Below, piece by piece: positions 45,865 through 57,440 of a stretch of DNA of 64,000 nt. Below the pieces are notes generated by a model. It did no database searches. It worked only from the letters and a program-made list of their open reading frames with translations, and had not been told where the DNA came from. Position numbers and translations under genes: made by a program. Numbering within the stretch: position 1 is the first letter of the stretch; every line of letters begins with the position of its first letter. Source of the DNA: Bettongia penicillata ogilbyi (taxonomy: Eukaryota > Chordata > Mammalia > Diprotodontia > Potoroidae); contig JAJHZJ010000252.1 in NCBI GenBank assembly GCA_023548195.1, positions 1,371,501 through 1,435,500 of the forward strand, given 5' to 3'.

Positions 45865-48478
45865 CTTTTTAAGATTTACTTTTAGTTTTCAACATTCATT
45901 TCCACAAAATTTTGAACTCCAAATTTTCTCCCCATCTCTCCCCTCCCCCAATCCACTCCCCCTTCCCTTATCCCCATCTTCTCTCTTTTCCTGTAGGGTA
46001 TGACAGATTTCTTTACACTATTACCTGTACTTCTTATTTCCCAGTTGTATGCAAAAACAGTCCTCAACATTCATTCCTAAGACTTTTAAGTTCCAAACTT
46101 CTCTCCTTTTTTTCCTACCCACACAACCCCATTGAGAAGGCAAGCAATTTAATACAGGCTATATATGTGCAGTTTTGCAAAAGACTTCTGTAGTAGCCAT
46201 GTTGTGTAAGACTAAGTACATTTCCTTCCATCCTATCATGCCCCCCCCTTTTGCTACTCTCTTTTGACCTAGTCCCTCCCCCAAGTGTTTACTTCTAATT
46301 GCTCCCTCCTCCCATTTGCCCTTCCTCCCATCATCCTCCCCACCCCACTTCTTCCCTACTTTCCTGTAGTGTAAGAGAGATTTTCATACCAAATTGAGTG
46401 GGCATGTTATTCCCTCCTTAAGCCAAATGTGATATGAGTCACTTCATTTTTTCCCTCTCACCTCCCCCCTTTCCTTCTCCATTGAAAAAGCTTTTTCTTG
46501 CCTCTCTCCATCTCTCCCTTTCTCCTCCTTCTCTCACCCCTTAATTTTATTTTGTTAGGTATCATCCTTTCCTATTCAACTCACCTTGTGCTGTGTGTAT
46601 GTGTGTGCATAATCCCTCCAATTACCCAAATACTGAGAAAAGTTTCAAGTTACAAAAACTACCTTTCCATGTAGGAATGTAAACAGCTCAACTTTAGTAA
46701 GTCCCTAGTAAGATTTCTCTTTCCTGTTTACATTTTCATGCTTCTCTTGATTCTTGTGTTTGATAGTCAAATTTTCTATTCGGCTCTGGTTTTCATCAAG
46801 AATGCTTTGAAAGTCCTCTATTTCATTGAATGACCATTTTCCCCCCTTAAGTATTATACTCAGTTTTGCTGTTTAGGTGATTCTTCATTTTAATCCTAGT
46901 TCCTTTGACTTCTGGAATATCATATTCCAAGCCCTGTGATCTCTTAATGTAGAAGCTGCTAGATCTTGTGTTATCCTGATTGTATTTCCACAATACTTGA
47001 ATTGTTTCTTTCTAGGTGCTTGCAATATTTTCTCCTTGACATGGGAGCTCTGGAATTTGGCTAAAATATTCCTAGGAGTTTCTCTTCTCGGATCACTTTC
47101 AGGTGATTGATAGATTCTTTCAATATTTATTTTGCCCTCTGGCTCTAGAATATCAGGGCAGTTTTCCTTGATAATTTCATGAAAGATAATGCCTAAGCTC
47201 TTTTTTTTTCATCATGACTTTCAGGCAGTCCCATAATTTTTAAATTGTCTCTCCTGGATCTATTCTCCAGATTTTTCATTCTTTTGGTTTTGTTTTGTAA
47301 TTTCTTGGTTTCTCATAAAGCCATTAGCTTCCATTTGCTCCATCCTAATTTTTAAAGAACTATTTTCTTCAGTGAGCTTTTGAACCTCTTTTTCCATCTG
47401 GCTAATTTTGCTTTTTTAAAGCATTCTTCTCCTCATTGGCTTTTTAGACTTCTTTTGCCAATTGAGTTAGCCTATTTTTAAAGGTGTTGTTTTCTTCAGC
47501 ATTTTCTGGGTCTCCTTTAAGCTGCTGACTTGCTTTTCATGATTTTCTTGCATCTCTCTCATTTCTCTTCCCAATTTTTCCTCCACCTCTCTTATTTGAT
47601 TTTCAAAATCCTTTTTGAGTTCTTCCATGGCCTGAGACCATTGCATATTTATTTTGGATACCTGACTTCCTCTGATGGCATGCACTGTTCTTCCTCATCT
47701 GAAAGGATGGAAGGAAATACCTGTTCACCAAGAAAGTAGCCTTCTATAGTCTTATTTTTTCCCAGCATTTTCCCAGTCAGTTACTTGACTTTTGAGTCCT
47801 TTGTCAAGAGGAGGGTATACTCTGGAAAACTCTAAGTTCTCAATTCCTCCAAGGTGGCACAAGCAAGGGAGAGGAATTTACTCAAGGGAGAGGAATTTAC
47901 TCCTCTCTCAGCCTGTGCACTGGTCTGAGAGCAACCAAAAACTTTTCTGCCCAGAATCTGTGAGCAGAATTCCTTTTCCACAACCACTTCCAGCTCCACC
48001 ATGCCAGAGCTTCTCCTCACCCCAGGGTCATCAATCAGGGCTGAGATTCAGATCAGCCGCTCAAGTCCTCCAAGGACTTTAGGCAGAGGGCTCCAAAAAA
48101 ATGGACGCTGCAGCTGCAGTGGCTGCTGCTGGAGGTCCAGTCTGTGTTCCTTTCTCCTAAGTGAAAGAGCTTTCCCATTGATCTTTGAAGCTGTCTTTGG
48201 CATTTGTGGGTTTAACAATCTGGGAACTACTGCTGCTGGTGGCTCTCTGAAGCCTGTTCTGGGTCATGTCCCTGCTGTGCCACACCAGACCTGCGTTCTG
48301 CTCCACGCCTGGTGCGACAGACCTTTCCTGATGGCCTTCTAGGCTGCCTTGGACTGGAAATCTCTTACTCTGTTGTTCTGTGGAATTTGTTTAAAGTCAT
48401 TTTTTATAGGTATTTTATGGGTTATGGGGGAGAGTTTTTACAGGTCCGTCTTTCTACTCCCCCATCTTGACTACGCCC
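45865..48478 (-). mobile_element. HAL1-like (half-L1) element, essentially full length
   Basis: Inserted into an L2 with a perfect 15-bp duplication, AGTCTTCTTATACTT, at 45850-45864 and 48479-48493. Read on the minus strand it begins GGGCGTAGTCAAGATGGGGG, the start typical of marsupial L1. It then has a leader of about 700 bp, an L1 ORF1-like region (47768 to about 46870), and a long purine-rich 3' UTR. There is no room for, and no trace of, an ORF2 endonuclease or reverse transcriptase, which is the definition of a HAL1. The A-tail at the 45865 side has almost vanished (TTTTT on the plus strand). Mobilisation must have used an L1 enzyme in trans. Confidence 0.75.
46870..47768 (-). pseudogene. 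Broken L1 ORF1-like gene of the HAL1-like element
   Basis: L1 ORF1p is an RNA-binding trimer with coiled coil, RRM and C-terminal domain. Here an ATG at 47768 starts MLGKNKTIEGYFLGEQ and the frame stops at about 47650. In another frame the coiled coil follows (MEELKKDFENQIREVEEKLG, then MREMQENHEKQVSSLKE, to a stop near 47467). Further on, RRM/C-terminal-type sequence such as PRRETPRNILAKF and EKILQAP is readable around 47110-47020. At least two frame breaks, so it is dead. Confidence 0.65.
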
Positions 48479-48700
48479 AGTCTTCTTATACTTTTACAAC
48501 CCCACTCAACCCCCAGGATACTCTTCAACCCAATGACACTGCCCTCCCCTGAGCTGTTCCTCACACACGGAATGTTCTTCCTACTCACTGCAACCTCCCA
48601 GCTTCCAGGCCTTCAAGACCCAGCTAAAATCAATCTATCAATCTACCTATCATTTAAGACCTTAAAGGAAAATAGCTGCTACTTGGAGACACTAGGAAGA
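48479..48700 (+). mobile_element. L2 LINE, right part
   Basis: Continuation of the L2 at 45864: AGTCTTCTTATACTTTTACA, TCAACCCAATGACACTGCC, GAATGTTCTTCCTACTCACT, GGCCTTCAAGACCCAGCTAA. The duplicated 15 bp mark the insertion point. Confidence 0.8.
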
Positions 48701-48974
48701 TTAGTTTTTATCTATCTAGATGGCTGGCCCTAGAGGTGGGAAACTGATTTCACATCTTGCCTCTGAGAAATGCTAACTGTGTAATTATGGCCAAATCACT
48801 TAACATCTCAATTAGCCCAGGCAATTAATATATGGAGTTTCTATACCAGCAGTTTCCCATACAGATAACAGATTTGAATGATTTACTCATCCTTATCTAC
48901 CTCCCCTCAAAATTTACTTGACAGAAATTAGGCTTAAACCAACAAAAGATTGAAGGAGCATGGATTATGAGCTG

Positions 48975-49115
48975 AAAAAGTGCAATGAAGTCATCCAGTC
49001 TAATTGCTAACTTTTTAACATCAAGGAAACTACAGGCCAGAGAGGTGATGAATGTCACAAAAGTATCAAATGGCAGACTATTCGAAGCTAGGTTTTCTAC
49101 CTCCAAAACCAATGT
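48975..49115 (+). repeat. MIR3-like fragment
   Basis: GAAGTCATCCAGTCTAATTG, CATCAAGGAAACTACAGGCC and AGAGGTGATGAATGTCACAA resemble the MIR3 core. Confidence 0.45.
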
Positions 49116-49194
49116 GGCCTTTTATTGTATCATGTATGTCAACACTACAAATCATAATAAGCTCAAAACGGATATGCAATCTGAATAGTAAAGG

Positions 49195-49350
49195 TCACAC
49201 AAAAAACCAGAAGAAAATATAATCAAGTATATGTGTTATACCTACATGAAAAATCTTTACATCAATTATCTGTTATGGATCTGATAACCAAAATCCATAT
49301 AGAATTAACAAAAAATATTATTGATAAATGATCAAAAGATATGAACACTT
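49195..49350 (+). mobile_element. L1 ORF2 C-terminal fragment
   Basis: GATCTGATAACCAAAATCCA and TATTGATAAATGATCAAAAG followed by ATATGAACAC match the end of L1 ORF2 (region of the GGTCAAAGGATATGAACA motif). Confidence 0.55.
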
Positions 49351-49839
49351 ATAAAGCCCTGAATGCCTCAACTTCTTGTCCTATGGCAGGATTAATCCCT
49401 TGCACATCATCTGCTGCTATTCACTTCTTGCTGAGGGTAGCCAAGAGGAAAATAAGAAACTATATTGAGTATGCTATAAATTTTTTAAAACAAATTTTAA
49501 TTTTAGTTTTTATTCTGAACTTAAAATGCCCCTCTCCAAAACCTTTCCATACCTTTAAGGAAGTATCAACCTGTATATGTAGACTTTTTCAAGTAAATTA
49601 ATTCAACACATAACTTTGAAAACAATCCTGATATCTGCAATTCCTTCTAATCTTTCTTTTGTTCTTTCATCTTTGGGAGAGGAAGGTATAACAAACCAAT
49701 CTCAAGCCCACTCTCCCTTTTCACACACCCTCCATAGCTGAAAAAAAAAAAATACCAGTAATAAATATGCCAAGTAAAATCACATACATTTTCACAATGG
49801 CCAAGTCCAAAAAAAGCATGTCTCATTTCACATTGTCAC

Positions 49840-50145
49840 CTCATGGTTAGAAGTTTTATTACTGGTTTTATGAATTTGGGGTTGCACGTTTCATTGATAG
49901 AATTTCTTAAGTTAAAGTTGTTTTTCATCACAATATTAATATTCAATAAATTTTTCTCCTGCTTCTTTTCTTTTCACTGTAGTTCAATTCATACAAATCT
50001 TTCCAAGTTGCTTTTCCAAGTCATTTCTTACAGTATATTTTATTAGATCACATTCATATACTATAATTTACCTAGTCACTTCCCAATAGATGGGCACCCA
50101 TTAGTCTCCAATTCTTCTACACAAAAAAGTACTACTGTAAATATA
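49840..50145 (-). mobile_element. L1 3' UTR fragment, minus orientation
   Basis: TAGTTCAATTCATACAAATC, TTTTATTAGATCACATTCAT, ACTTCCCAATAGATGGGCAC and TAGTCTCCAATTCTTCTAC form the reverse complement of the L1 3' region. It abuts a plus-orientation copy. Confidence 0.6.
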
Positions 50146-50640
50146 GGTGACAAATAGATAGATAGATAATACTAAAATATCCATATCATTTGACTCAAAG
50201 ATTCCACTGCTGGCTATATAAACCAAAGATATCAAAAACAAAACTAGAAAGGGATCACATACACCAAAATACACATATGGCAGCATTATTTTATCAGGAA
50301 AAATAAGTAGATGCACATTCATGAGACTGGCTAAACAAAATGCGGTACAAGCATATATTTGGATCTTCCTGAGCACATTTTAAATATAGACAGAAAAGCA
50401 GCAAAGCAGCAAGATAATTTTGTGAACTGATGCAAAGTGAAGCAAGAAAAACCAGGAAAACAATCAACACAGTAAGTACAAAAACATAAATGTAAAGAAC
50501 AACAGTAGACTCTGAGGTCCCTTCTATGGTGAAAGAAAACAATGATGTTATAAAAATGATCCTCCCTCCCAAATCAAAACTTAGTATTATGTAATAATAA
50601 TTAGAAACCTTTGCCCCAAAGAAGAAATATGGCAATGTAC
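50146..50640 (+). mobile_element. L1 3' UTR fragment, plus orientation
   Basis: ATTTGACTCAAAGATTCCACT, GGCAGCATTATTTTATCAGG, ACTGGCTAAACAAAATGCGG and AGTGAAGCAAGAAAAACCAG follow the L1 3' region in forward order. Confidence 0.6.
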
Positions 50641-51089
50641 CTTCTCCATCTCTTCTTTTCAGAGTTAAGTACTATGGGTGTGAGACAATGCTTATTGAAT
50701 TAAGAGGAGTGCATTGCGGAGTTTCACCAAAGATGATAAAGAACCATTGTACTCATCAGGAGACTTGAAAACTGTCATATTTTTGTTCTGATTAGTCACA
50801 TGTCTTTCTCCCATAAAAATTCTTTGGTTAAAAAATTCTTTGCTTCTGTTCTATCCATTTCATCTTTGGGATTTAAGATTTATGTATACATGTAGTGGTT
50901 TGGGATTTAAGATGTATGTATTAATTTTAGGAATGAAGGATACTAAATATTCTCTCATGGGTATTATTACTTCTAGCTAGTATTAATATGGTACTGTATG
51001 TAAAATGTAGATAAACAAAATGGATCAGTTCTGTAATCAGTTGCTTCATCCAAGAATTTCTTGCAATTAAATCCATCAAGTACCTACAT

Positions 51090-51303
51090 AGACCTTGGTC
51101 TAAACAGCCCAAAGTCTCCCAGTACATTCTGGGTCATCTCCAGTCACCCTGATGAGGATCTGGTCACTGGATCCAGATGGCTCTGGAGAAGTCAGGCTGG
51201 TGACCTGCACAGCCCTCCCTCAAAACCAAGTCAAGTGCAAGTCACATCATCTTCTCTCTGATGGGATGGTCTTCTTCCGCAACGAAGGACAAACACAACA
51301 ACC
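51090..51303 (+). mobile_element. Composite marsupial SINE, 3' part (copy 2 of 3)
   Basis: CTGGGTCATCTCCAGTCACC, GATGGCTCTGGAGAAGTCAG, GCTGGTGACCTGCACAGCCC and a tail GCAACGAAGGACAAACACAAC. Opposite in orientation to the copy at 51824-52108. The tRNA-like head is absent. Confidence 0.7.
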
Positions 51304-51823
51304 ATCTTTTTTAGAACTGCCCTGTTTTCTTCTTCATTTTAAAGGATGAGTGTATACTGGAAATTACCCAATGTAAATGTAGATACATATACATGTACCA
51401 AAAAATTTTAAAATAAAACTTTTAAAAGTTATTTGAGATGAAACTACAACTGGGGTTTGCTTCACTTATAGCAGAGCCCAAGATAACAAAATGTTATGGA
51501 CAGAATTTAATACAAAATAACAGTTCATAGCTGATCTTTAACACAAACTTTTCTATAAAATATAAAAGAACCTTTTACTCACCAACTTTCAATATGATCA
51601 AGACTTTTAACCTCTTGTCCACAACATGAATTTAGAAATAAAAATTTGTCTTTTGTGTACTGATAGTGTAAAGTGTCAAAAAGGGATGTGGCTCATATTA
51701 TGGCACTGCAATTGGATGAGCAGACAACTAACTGGAGTTAATCCAATAAGCAGAGCCCAATGACATGAAAACCAAAACAAATGTGGGGGGCCTCCTACTG
51801 TGCTTCAGTAGAAAGTGAGTGTG

Positions 51824-52108
51824 TGTGCGTCCTTCATTGCCGAAGAAGGCCATGCCATCACAGAGATGATGACATGACTTGCACTTGACTTTGTTTTGAG
51901 CGAGGGAGGGCTGTGCAGGTCACCAGCCTCACTTCTCCTCCAGAGCCATCTGAATCCAGTGACCAGATGTTCATCAGGATGACTGGAGATAACCCAGGAT
52001 GAGGCACAGCTAGTGAGTGTAGAGTGTCTGAGATGAGATTTGAACTCAGGTCCTCCTGACTCCTGCACTAGTGCTCTATCCACTGAACCACCTAGCTGCC
52101 CCTTCAAG
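51824..52108 (-). mobile_element. Composite marsupial SINE, complete (copy 3 of 3)
   Basis: On the minus strand it starts GGGGCAGCTAGGTGGTTCAG with the tRNA-like head, followed by GAGTCAGGAGGACCTGAGTT, the same body as at 51090, and ends GCAATGAAGGACGCACACAC. The 127-codon minus-strand frame at 51805-52188 is an accident of this SINE, not a gene. Confidence 0.75.
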
Positions 52109-53219
52109 TAGAAAGTACAAATGGAGAAATGATAAAATGTTGTTAACCTATACAATATGTCAAAAACATAGCAAAAAAGAAACAGCATAGAGAATGCTGT
52201 TTCTGTGTTTTACTGCATATGTAATGAAATGTTCTTTTTGGCATTTAAGCTCTAAATTTTGAAAAAGGAGAATGCATGCTCCTAGAGGCAGTAACTATCT
52301 TGCTTGTTATTAAATGTATTTTCTTTATTCATAGCATTCAAGGGATTCAAGGGCGCTTCTATGTCACAATGAAGCACAGGATTAGCATTCTATTAGTGAA
52401 GGAAATTGTGATCTATTTTAAAATTCTATGCAGTACAATTATAACACAATAAAAATGTTGTCAGAAGATTTCGTTTAGATAAACATTCTCATCCACTTTT
52501 AATATTTTCTGTTAAAGAGAGCCATTTCAAAAACACAGTCAAATGTGCAAAAGTTTCATAAAGCATAATGCAAAAAGCAACAACAACCAAAGTGGAGTCT
52601 GGGGCTGATGAAACACAATTTGTGGGCACATTTATTTTGGATGCAACAATAACAAGTCTAATGGGCCATGCTACTTTTCTTGCTAATGTATTCAACAGAA
52701 GAGTTAGTTACCAAGGGCATGCTTAATTTTCTTAGGACAATATTCTCATTATGTTGCTCCAATTTAAGAGTCTGAAATTCCTACCTATATTTAATTTGAG
52801 CAAAAGTGTATCAGTAACCTACCCCATCAAGACAGAGAAAGAAGCAGAGAGAGAAAAACTCTACGTTTTTCCATACCCTTGAGACCCTTACCCTCTTGGT
52901 CTATTGCTTATCACACCTTGTCAAACACCAAGCTATATCTCTCCATCATCCTCTGTCTTTGTTTTAAATTCATGGGGTACTGAATGGAACTGGAGAAAAA
53001 AAAAATTCCAAAACTACTCTGGGTCCACTACAGATTCATGTTATATAATCTAATCTGGGCTCTCACTTCAGCAAAGTAATCCTATTGCATCTCCCTAATT
53101 AACTCTCCTTGGGCATCTAGGTGGCACTGGGGCTATAATACTGGCCTTAAGTAAGAAACTCTTCTTCTATGGTTGCCTCCATTTCTTTTCTTCACTAGGG
53201 ATTCAGCCCTCTTCTTTCC

Positions 53220-53850
53220 AGCTTCCAACCTCACCATTCAACTGCAGATGCTACTTTCAGAATCAGCAATGATCTTTTTATTAATGAACCTAACGGCCTT
53301 TTCTTAATCCTCATCTTTCCTGAACTATCCTTATCCTTTACACTGTTGATCATGGTCTTCCTGGAGACTCTGTCCTTCTTTGAGTTTTTGTGTCATGGTT
53401 ACAGCTCTCCTGCTTCCTCAGTCTCTTTTGCAAGGTCATCAGTCCTACCAAATAACACTCAGGCTCCTCCATGGTTGAACCCTGGGCCCTTTTCTCCTTC
53501 TACATTATTACCATGCTTAATGATGTTATCAGCTCCTCATGGGTCCAATTATCATCTCCACATAAATAATTCCCAGAATATTATGCCCCTTCTAACCTCT
53601 CATGTGGGTGTCAGTCTTGCTGCATCAACTACCTTCTGGATACCTCAAACTGGATATCCCATATGCATCTCATATTCATTATATCCAAACAGAACTCATT
53701 ATCTTTCCCCTCCAAACTTTCCCCCTCTCATTTTTCCTGTGCTACTGAGGATATCGCTATCCATCCAGTAATAATCTAGATGTCATCCTTCACTTAAACT
53801 TATCCCACATATCCATCCAATCGATTGTCAAGTCTTGTTTCTACTTTTGT
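53220..53850 (+). mobile_element. L2 LINE, reverse transcriptase and C-terminal part
   Basis: AACGGCCTTTTCTTAATCCT, CTTTACACTGTTGATCATGG, GGGTCCAATTATCATCTCCA, CTCAAACTGGATATCCCATA and ATGTCATCCTTCACTTAAAC keep the order of L2 ORF2. The 141-codon plus frame at 53346-53771 derives from it; the YADD site has decayed (HINN). Confidence 0.75.
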
Positions 53851-54110
53851 CACATTTATTAAGCTCATCTATGAACCAGACACTGTGCTAAGTACTGGGA
53901 TACAAATACCTGTCCCTGGATAAATCACTTAACTTTTATGCCTCAGTTTTCTTATCAGGAAAATGACAGTAGTAGAAGCAGTAGTAGTAATAGTAGCTAT
54001 TACACAGAGTGTTGTGAAGTGTTGTGAAAGATCAAGTGAAGATCAAAAGTGAAAATTTAAAAGGGTTTGGCACAGCTCCTTGTACTTATGTACTATGTAA
54101 ACTTTATCAT
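53850..54110 (+). repeat. L2 3' end piece followed by MIR
   Basis: 53850-53910 is an inverted L2 terminus (CATTTATTAAGCTCATCTAT, GACACTGTGCTAAGTACTGG). From about 53918 MIR sequence follows (AAATCACTTAACTTTTATGC, CTCAGTTTTCTTATCAGGAA), ending in GTTTGGCACAGCTCCTTGTA. Confidence 0.5.
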
Positions 54111-55179
54111 AACCATCATCATCATCATTTTAGAGACCTAAGGGGGAAAAAAGTCAACAGGTACACAGCTCATAAAGATTTCTATGTAGGATTTAAGGAA
54201 GAAGTATGCCCTAAATGGGAGGACATATTTATGTAGCAGACTGCATCAATGAAAGCGGGATGAAATCATAGATCCAAAGTACTAAAGTACCAAAGTACTC
54301 TACTGGCACGCCATCCATTAAGAGCTAGACCTTACTCCCTTGTCCTTTATCTTGCCTTTTCCTAGCTATGAACTGAAAAATTTCCCATAAACATAAATAG
54401 CTCATTTTGATGATGCATGAGTGGCAAGTGAGAACCAACAGGGACATACCTGGAGACAAATGTGAAGAACTACCTGAAATTTTTTCTCGAATTCTTTTCT
54501 TTCTCTGTGCATACACTCTGGTCTTTTCATCTTTCCTTACCCCAATTCAGTTAAATAAACAGTTCAGTTGCACTTTTATATATTCACAAATATTCCTTTC
54601 TTTTCCTCTAATTTTTCAAATCTAATTAAATTACACCACTCTAATATGTACTTCCATCTTCCTGTAACTCCATTACAATCCTCCACCTCTACTCTATTTG
54701 TAAATTTAAAACAAATTTTTAATCACAGCTTACAGATCTAAGATTAATTAGTGATACATCTGTATCAAAAAATGAACGCTCTAATTCTGGAGCAAAATTA
54801 GACAAGCCAAACAACTAATGACCATCAACCTTGCAATTACACTGGAATTGCACTGAAAATCATTCCCGAAATTTTCATGGACTTCCTCATTCATTTCTGA
54901 TTAAAAACAAGCTTATCTAATAACCACAGCAGGAAATATCAGTGAAAAGTTCTAGTTTTGTTTTTCCACTTTAATTTGGAGGTGCTGTTTTCCCTTTTGT
55001 ACTGCCCCCATGTATAGTATTTTAACAATATTACAGATCAAACAGAATTTTGTGGACTAATCTAGTAACCTAAAAACTACCAATAAAATAAGTTCTATGA
55101 GAAAACAGATGGCAAGTTCCAAACAACTGACTCACAAAAAGATTTTTGGGGACATAGTTTGTTTGTAAGCTGAAGATTG

Positions 55180-55183
<4 letters not shown>

Positions 55184-55241
<58 letters not shown>
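55184..55241. repeat. (GT)n microsatellite
   Basis: Uninterrupted GT dinucleotides, about 29 units; CA on the transcribed strand. Gives rise to spurious frames on both strands. Confidence 0.97.
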
Positions 55242-55244
<3 letters not shown>

Positions 55245-56849
55245 GTATATGTATGTATATTTCCTAGTAGTTAAAGTGTACCTGGGAAATAAATATAACA
55301 AAATAAAAATACAAGAGAATGTAGATAATGTTAATATGCGGTTTTCCAAGTCAAATATGAGGCTGTGGGGATCCTTACCTACAGTCTGGAAGCCCCTATT
55401 TCTATTTGAGTTTAATAGCATTGTTATACAGCATTAGTGATTTAAAATTAATTTGGTTTTGAAAATTACAAGTACCCAAGATAAACTGAGAACGTGGAAC
55501 ATCTTAGGAAGAAGGTCATAGAGAAAGAAGCAGGAGAAGACAAAAATGACTTGACCAAGTGAGAATGAAATCCCTTATGTGACTTGAAGGTGCTGAAGTA
55601 TCCTAGATGAGAGGTAAATGTAGGAAAGAGAAATGAAAGAAAACCGAAAATAAAACAATCTCTTGGCCTGGATATTGGCCCAGATTCTAATTCTAATTTA
55701 TAAGAGAAAAAGAACAAGGACATTAAGGAAAATACACAATAAGAATAGAGAGGATGAGGAAAATAAAGGACTAAGTGGAACCTTAAGAGGTACACTCTAG
55801 AAGAAGGTAGTTAGCAAGACAAAGCAAGGTTAGGGAAGTTAGAAGATAAGAGAAAATAAGAGGGCTAAGAAAAATGATAACGTATATGGAGGATGAGCGG
55901 GGCAAATTTGTTGAAAAACTACTAATTACATGTAAAAACTTTTAATTGGATACTGAGGGTTGAGATGTTTATATCTCATCTACCAAGTAGTTTCCAGATA
56001 AAAGGCTGGAAATCTCAACCACTGTGGATAGTAGAGGAAAATGTACAGCTACTTGACTGAATTGAATACAGTGTTTATATTTCTCCCCCAGTGTAGACCA
56101 GTATCAGAGCTTCAAGTATAACCCAATCTGCCTTCTAGAACAGGTGAAGAGATGAAGAATGATGACTACAGGTCTCTAATTTAGGAAAGATGGAAAGGTT
56201 CCTTAAAGAAACAGAAGCAAGGCTTTGGTGGGGAGTTGGGGGAGGTAGACGAACTGGACACTTACTAGAATGATAGGGAATAGAAGTATTATTCAGAAAT
56301 GAAAAGGAAAAAGTAAAATTAGAACTTAAAAAATAGTTGAGGGTCCTCCAAAGAGGAGAAAGCTAGATAGTGAGGAGGAAAAAGATGCTTGTACTATCAA
56401 GAATGACATAGAATCTATTAAGAAGCAGTTCACCATGTAAGGGGCATAAGAAGAAAAGAGTAATAAAATCGTTGGCAATTTTTCCCTTCTGGTGGTACTG
56501 AGGCTACATCTCTAAGATATAACAGATAACTTTCCGAGATTTGTCGAAATGAATGACAAATACCTACATCTGGAGATTCGTGCGGGCACAAATGATACTT
56601 CCAGAAACAACCAAAAAATCATCACCAACAATTATGAAGTCTTGGGGAAGAAAACTTATGATGATATGAGCACTGGTCTGTTTCACTAACTTGTGTTCAC
56701 AGAAAGCTAAGGATGTAGAAGGGAAATATTCATTTAGCAGTGTGGTCTGAGAATGAAATTTGGATCCTAAGATCATAATTTACAACATGGGAATGACATG
56801 CAGGGCCAGAGATGGAGTATACACAAAAAAGGCTGCAAAGAATCAATTT

Positions 56850-57095
56850 TTGGCAAGGAAGCTAGGTGGCACAGTGGAAAGAGTAGAAGGGCCCGGAGTT
56901 CAGAAGAACCTAAGTTAAAACCTAGCCTCAGACACTTACTTAGCTATGTGGACCTGGGCAAGTCATTTAAGCCTGTTGTCTCATTTGCACAATGAGTGTG
57001 GAAAAGAAAATGGTAAATCACTCCAATATCTTTGCCAAGAAAACCCCAAATGGGGTTATGAAGAGTCAGAAATGACTACAATGACTGAATACTTT
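56850..57095 (+). mobile_element. Marsupial tRNA/RTE-type SINE
   Basis: GGAAGCTAGGTGGCACAGTG, CCTCAGACACTTACTTAGCT, GTAAATCACTCCAATATCTT, GCCAAGAAAACCCCAAATGG and GAAGAGTCAGAAATGACTAC: full-length element nested in the CR1/L3 LINE. Confidence 0.8.
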
Positions 57096-57339
57096 TTTTG
57101 GAGGGGGAACAATAAAGACCCCACGTGAAATTTCAGTTGTAACAGGGCATTAGTAGTTTAAATCAAATTCTACACCCATGTTGGTGCTACTGAAGTAGAA
57201 GCATTCAGCAACTGGTTTTTTTGTTGTTTTTTGGGGGAGGGATGGGACGGGGGGGGGGAATGTTAATGTCAGAGGTATGGGAGACTCCCTCCATCAATTC
57301 AGATTTGCAACCAATCCTCAACTCATAGTTTTAGAGGCA

Positions 57340-57440
57340 CCTAGGACACTCAGAAGTTAAGTGAGTCTCCCACAGTCCTAGAAACAGTCTGTGTGGCAGA
57401 GACAGGGCTTGAATCTAGGTCATCAGTAGTTTCATAACAC
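57340..57440 (-). repeat. MIR fragment
   Basis: CTCAGAAGTTAAGTGAGTCT and GTGTGGCAGAGACAGGGCTTG then GAATCTAGGTCATC: reverse-complement MIR. Confidence 0.5.

Noticed and set aside
48001..48342. 113-codon plus-strand frame in a GC-richer patch, possible CpG promoter
   Set aside because: This is the 5' leader of the minus-strand HAL1-like element; CpG is low and no exon follows.
51805..52188. 127-codon minus-strand open frame
   Set aside because: Coincides with a SINE; translation of tRNA-like SINE sequence.
53346..53771. 141-codon plus-strand open frame
   Set aside because: Lies inside an L2 LINE; the sequence is the decayed reverse transcriptase region, not a host gene.
55095..55437. Frames with long Cys-Val or Thr-His runs on both strands
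   Set aside because: Translation of the GT/CA microsatellite.
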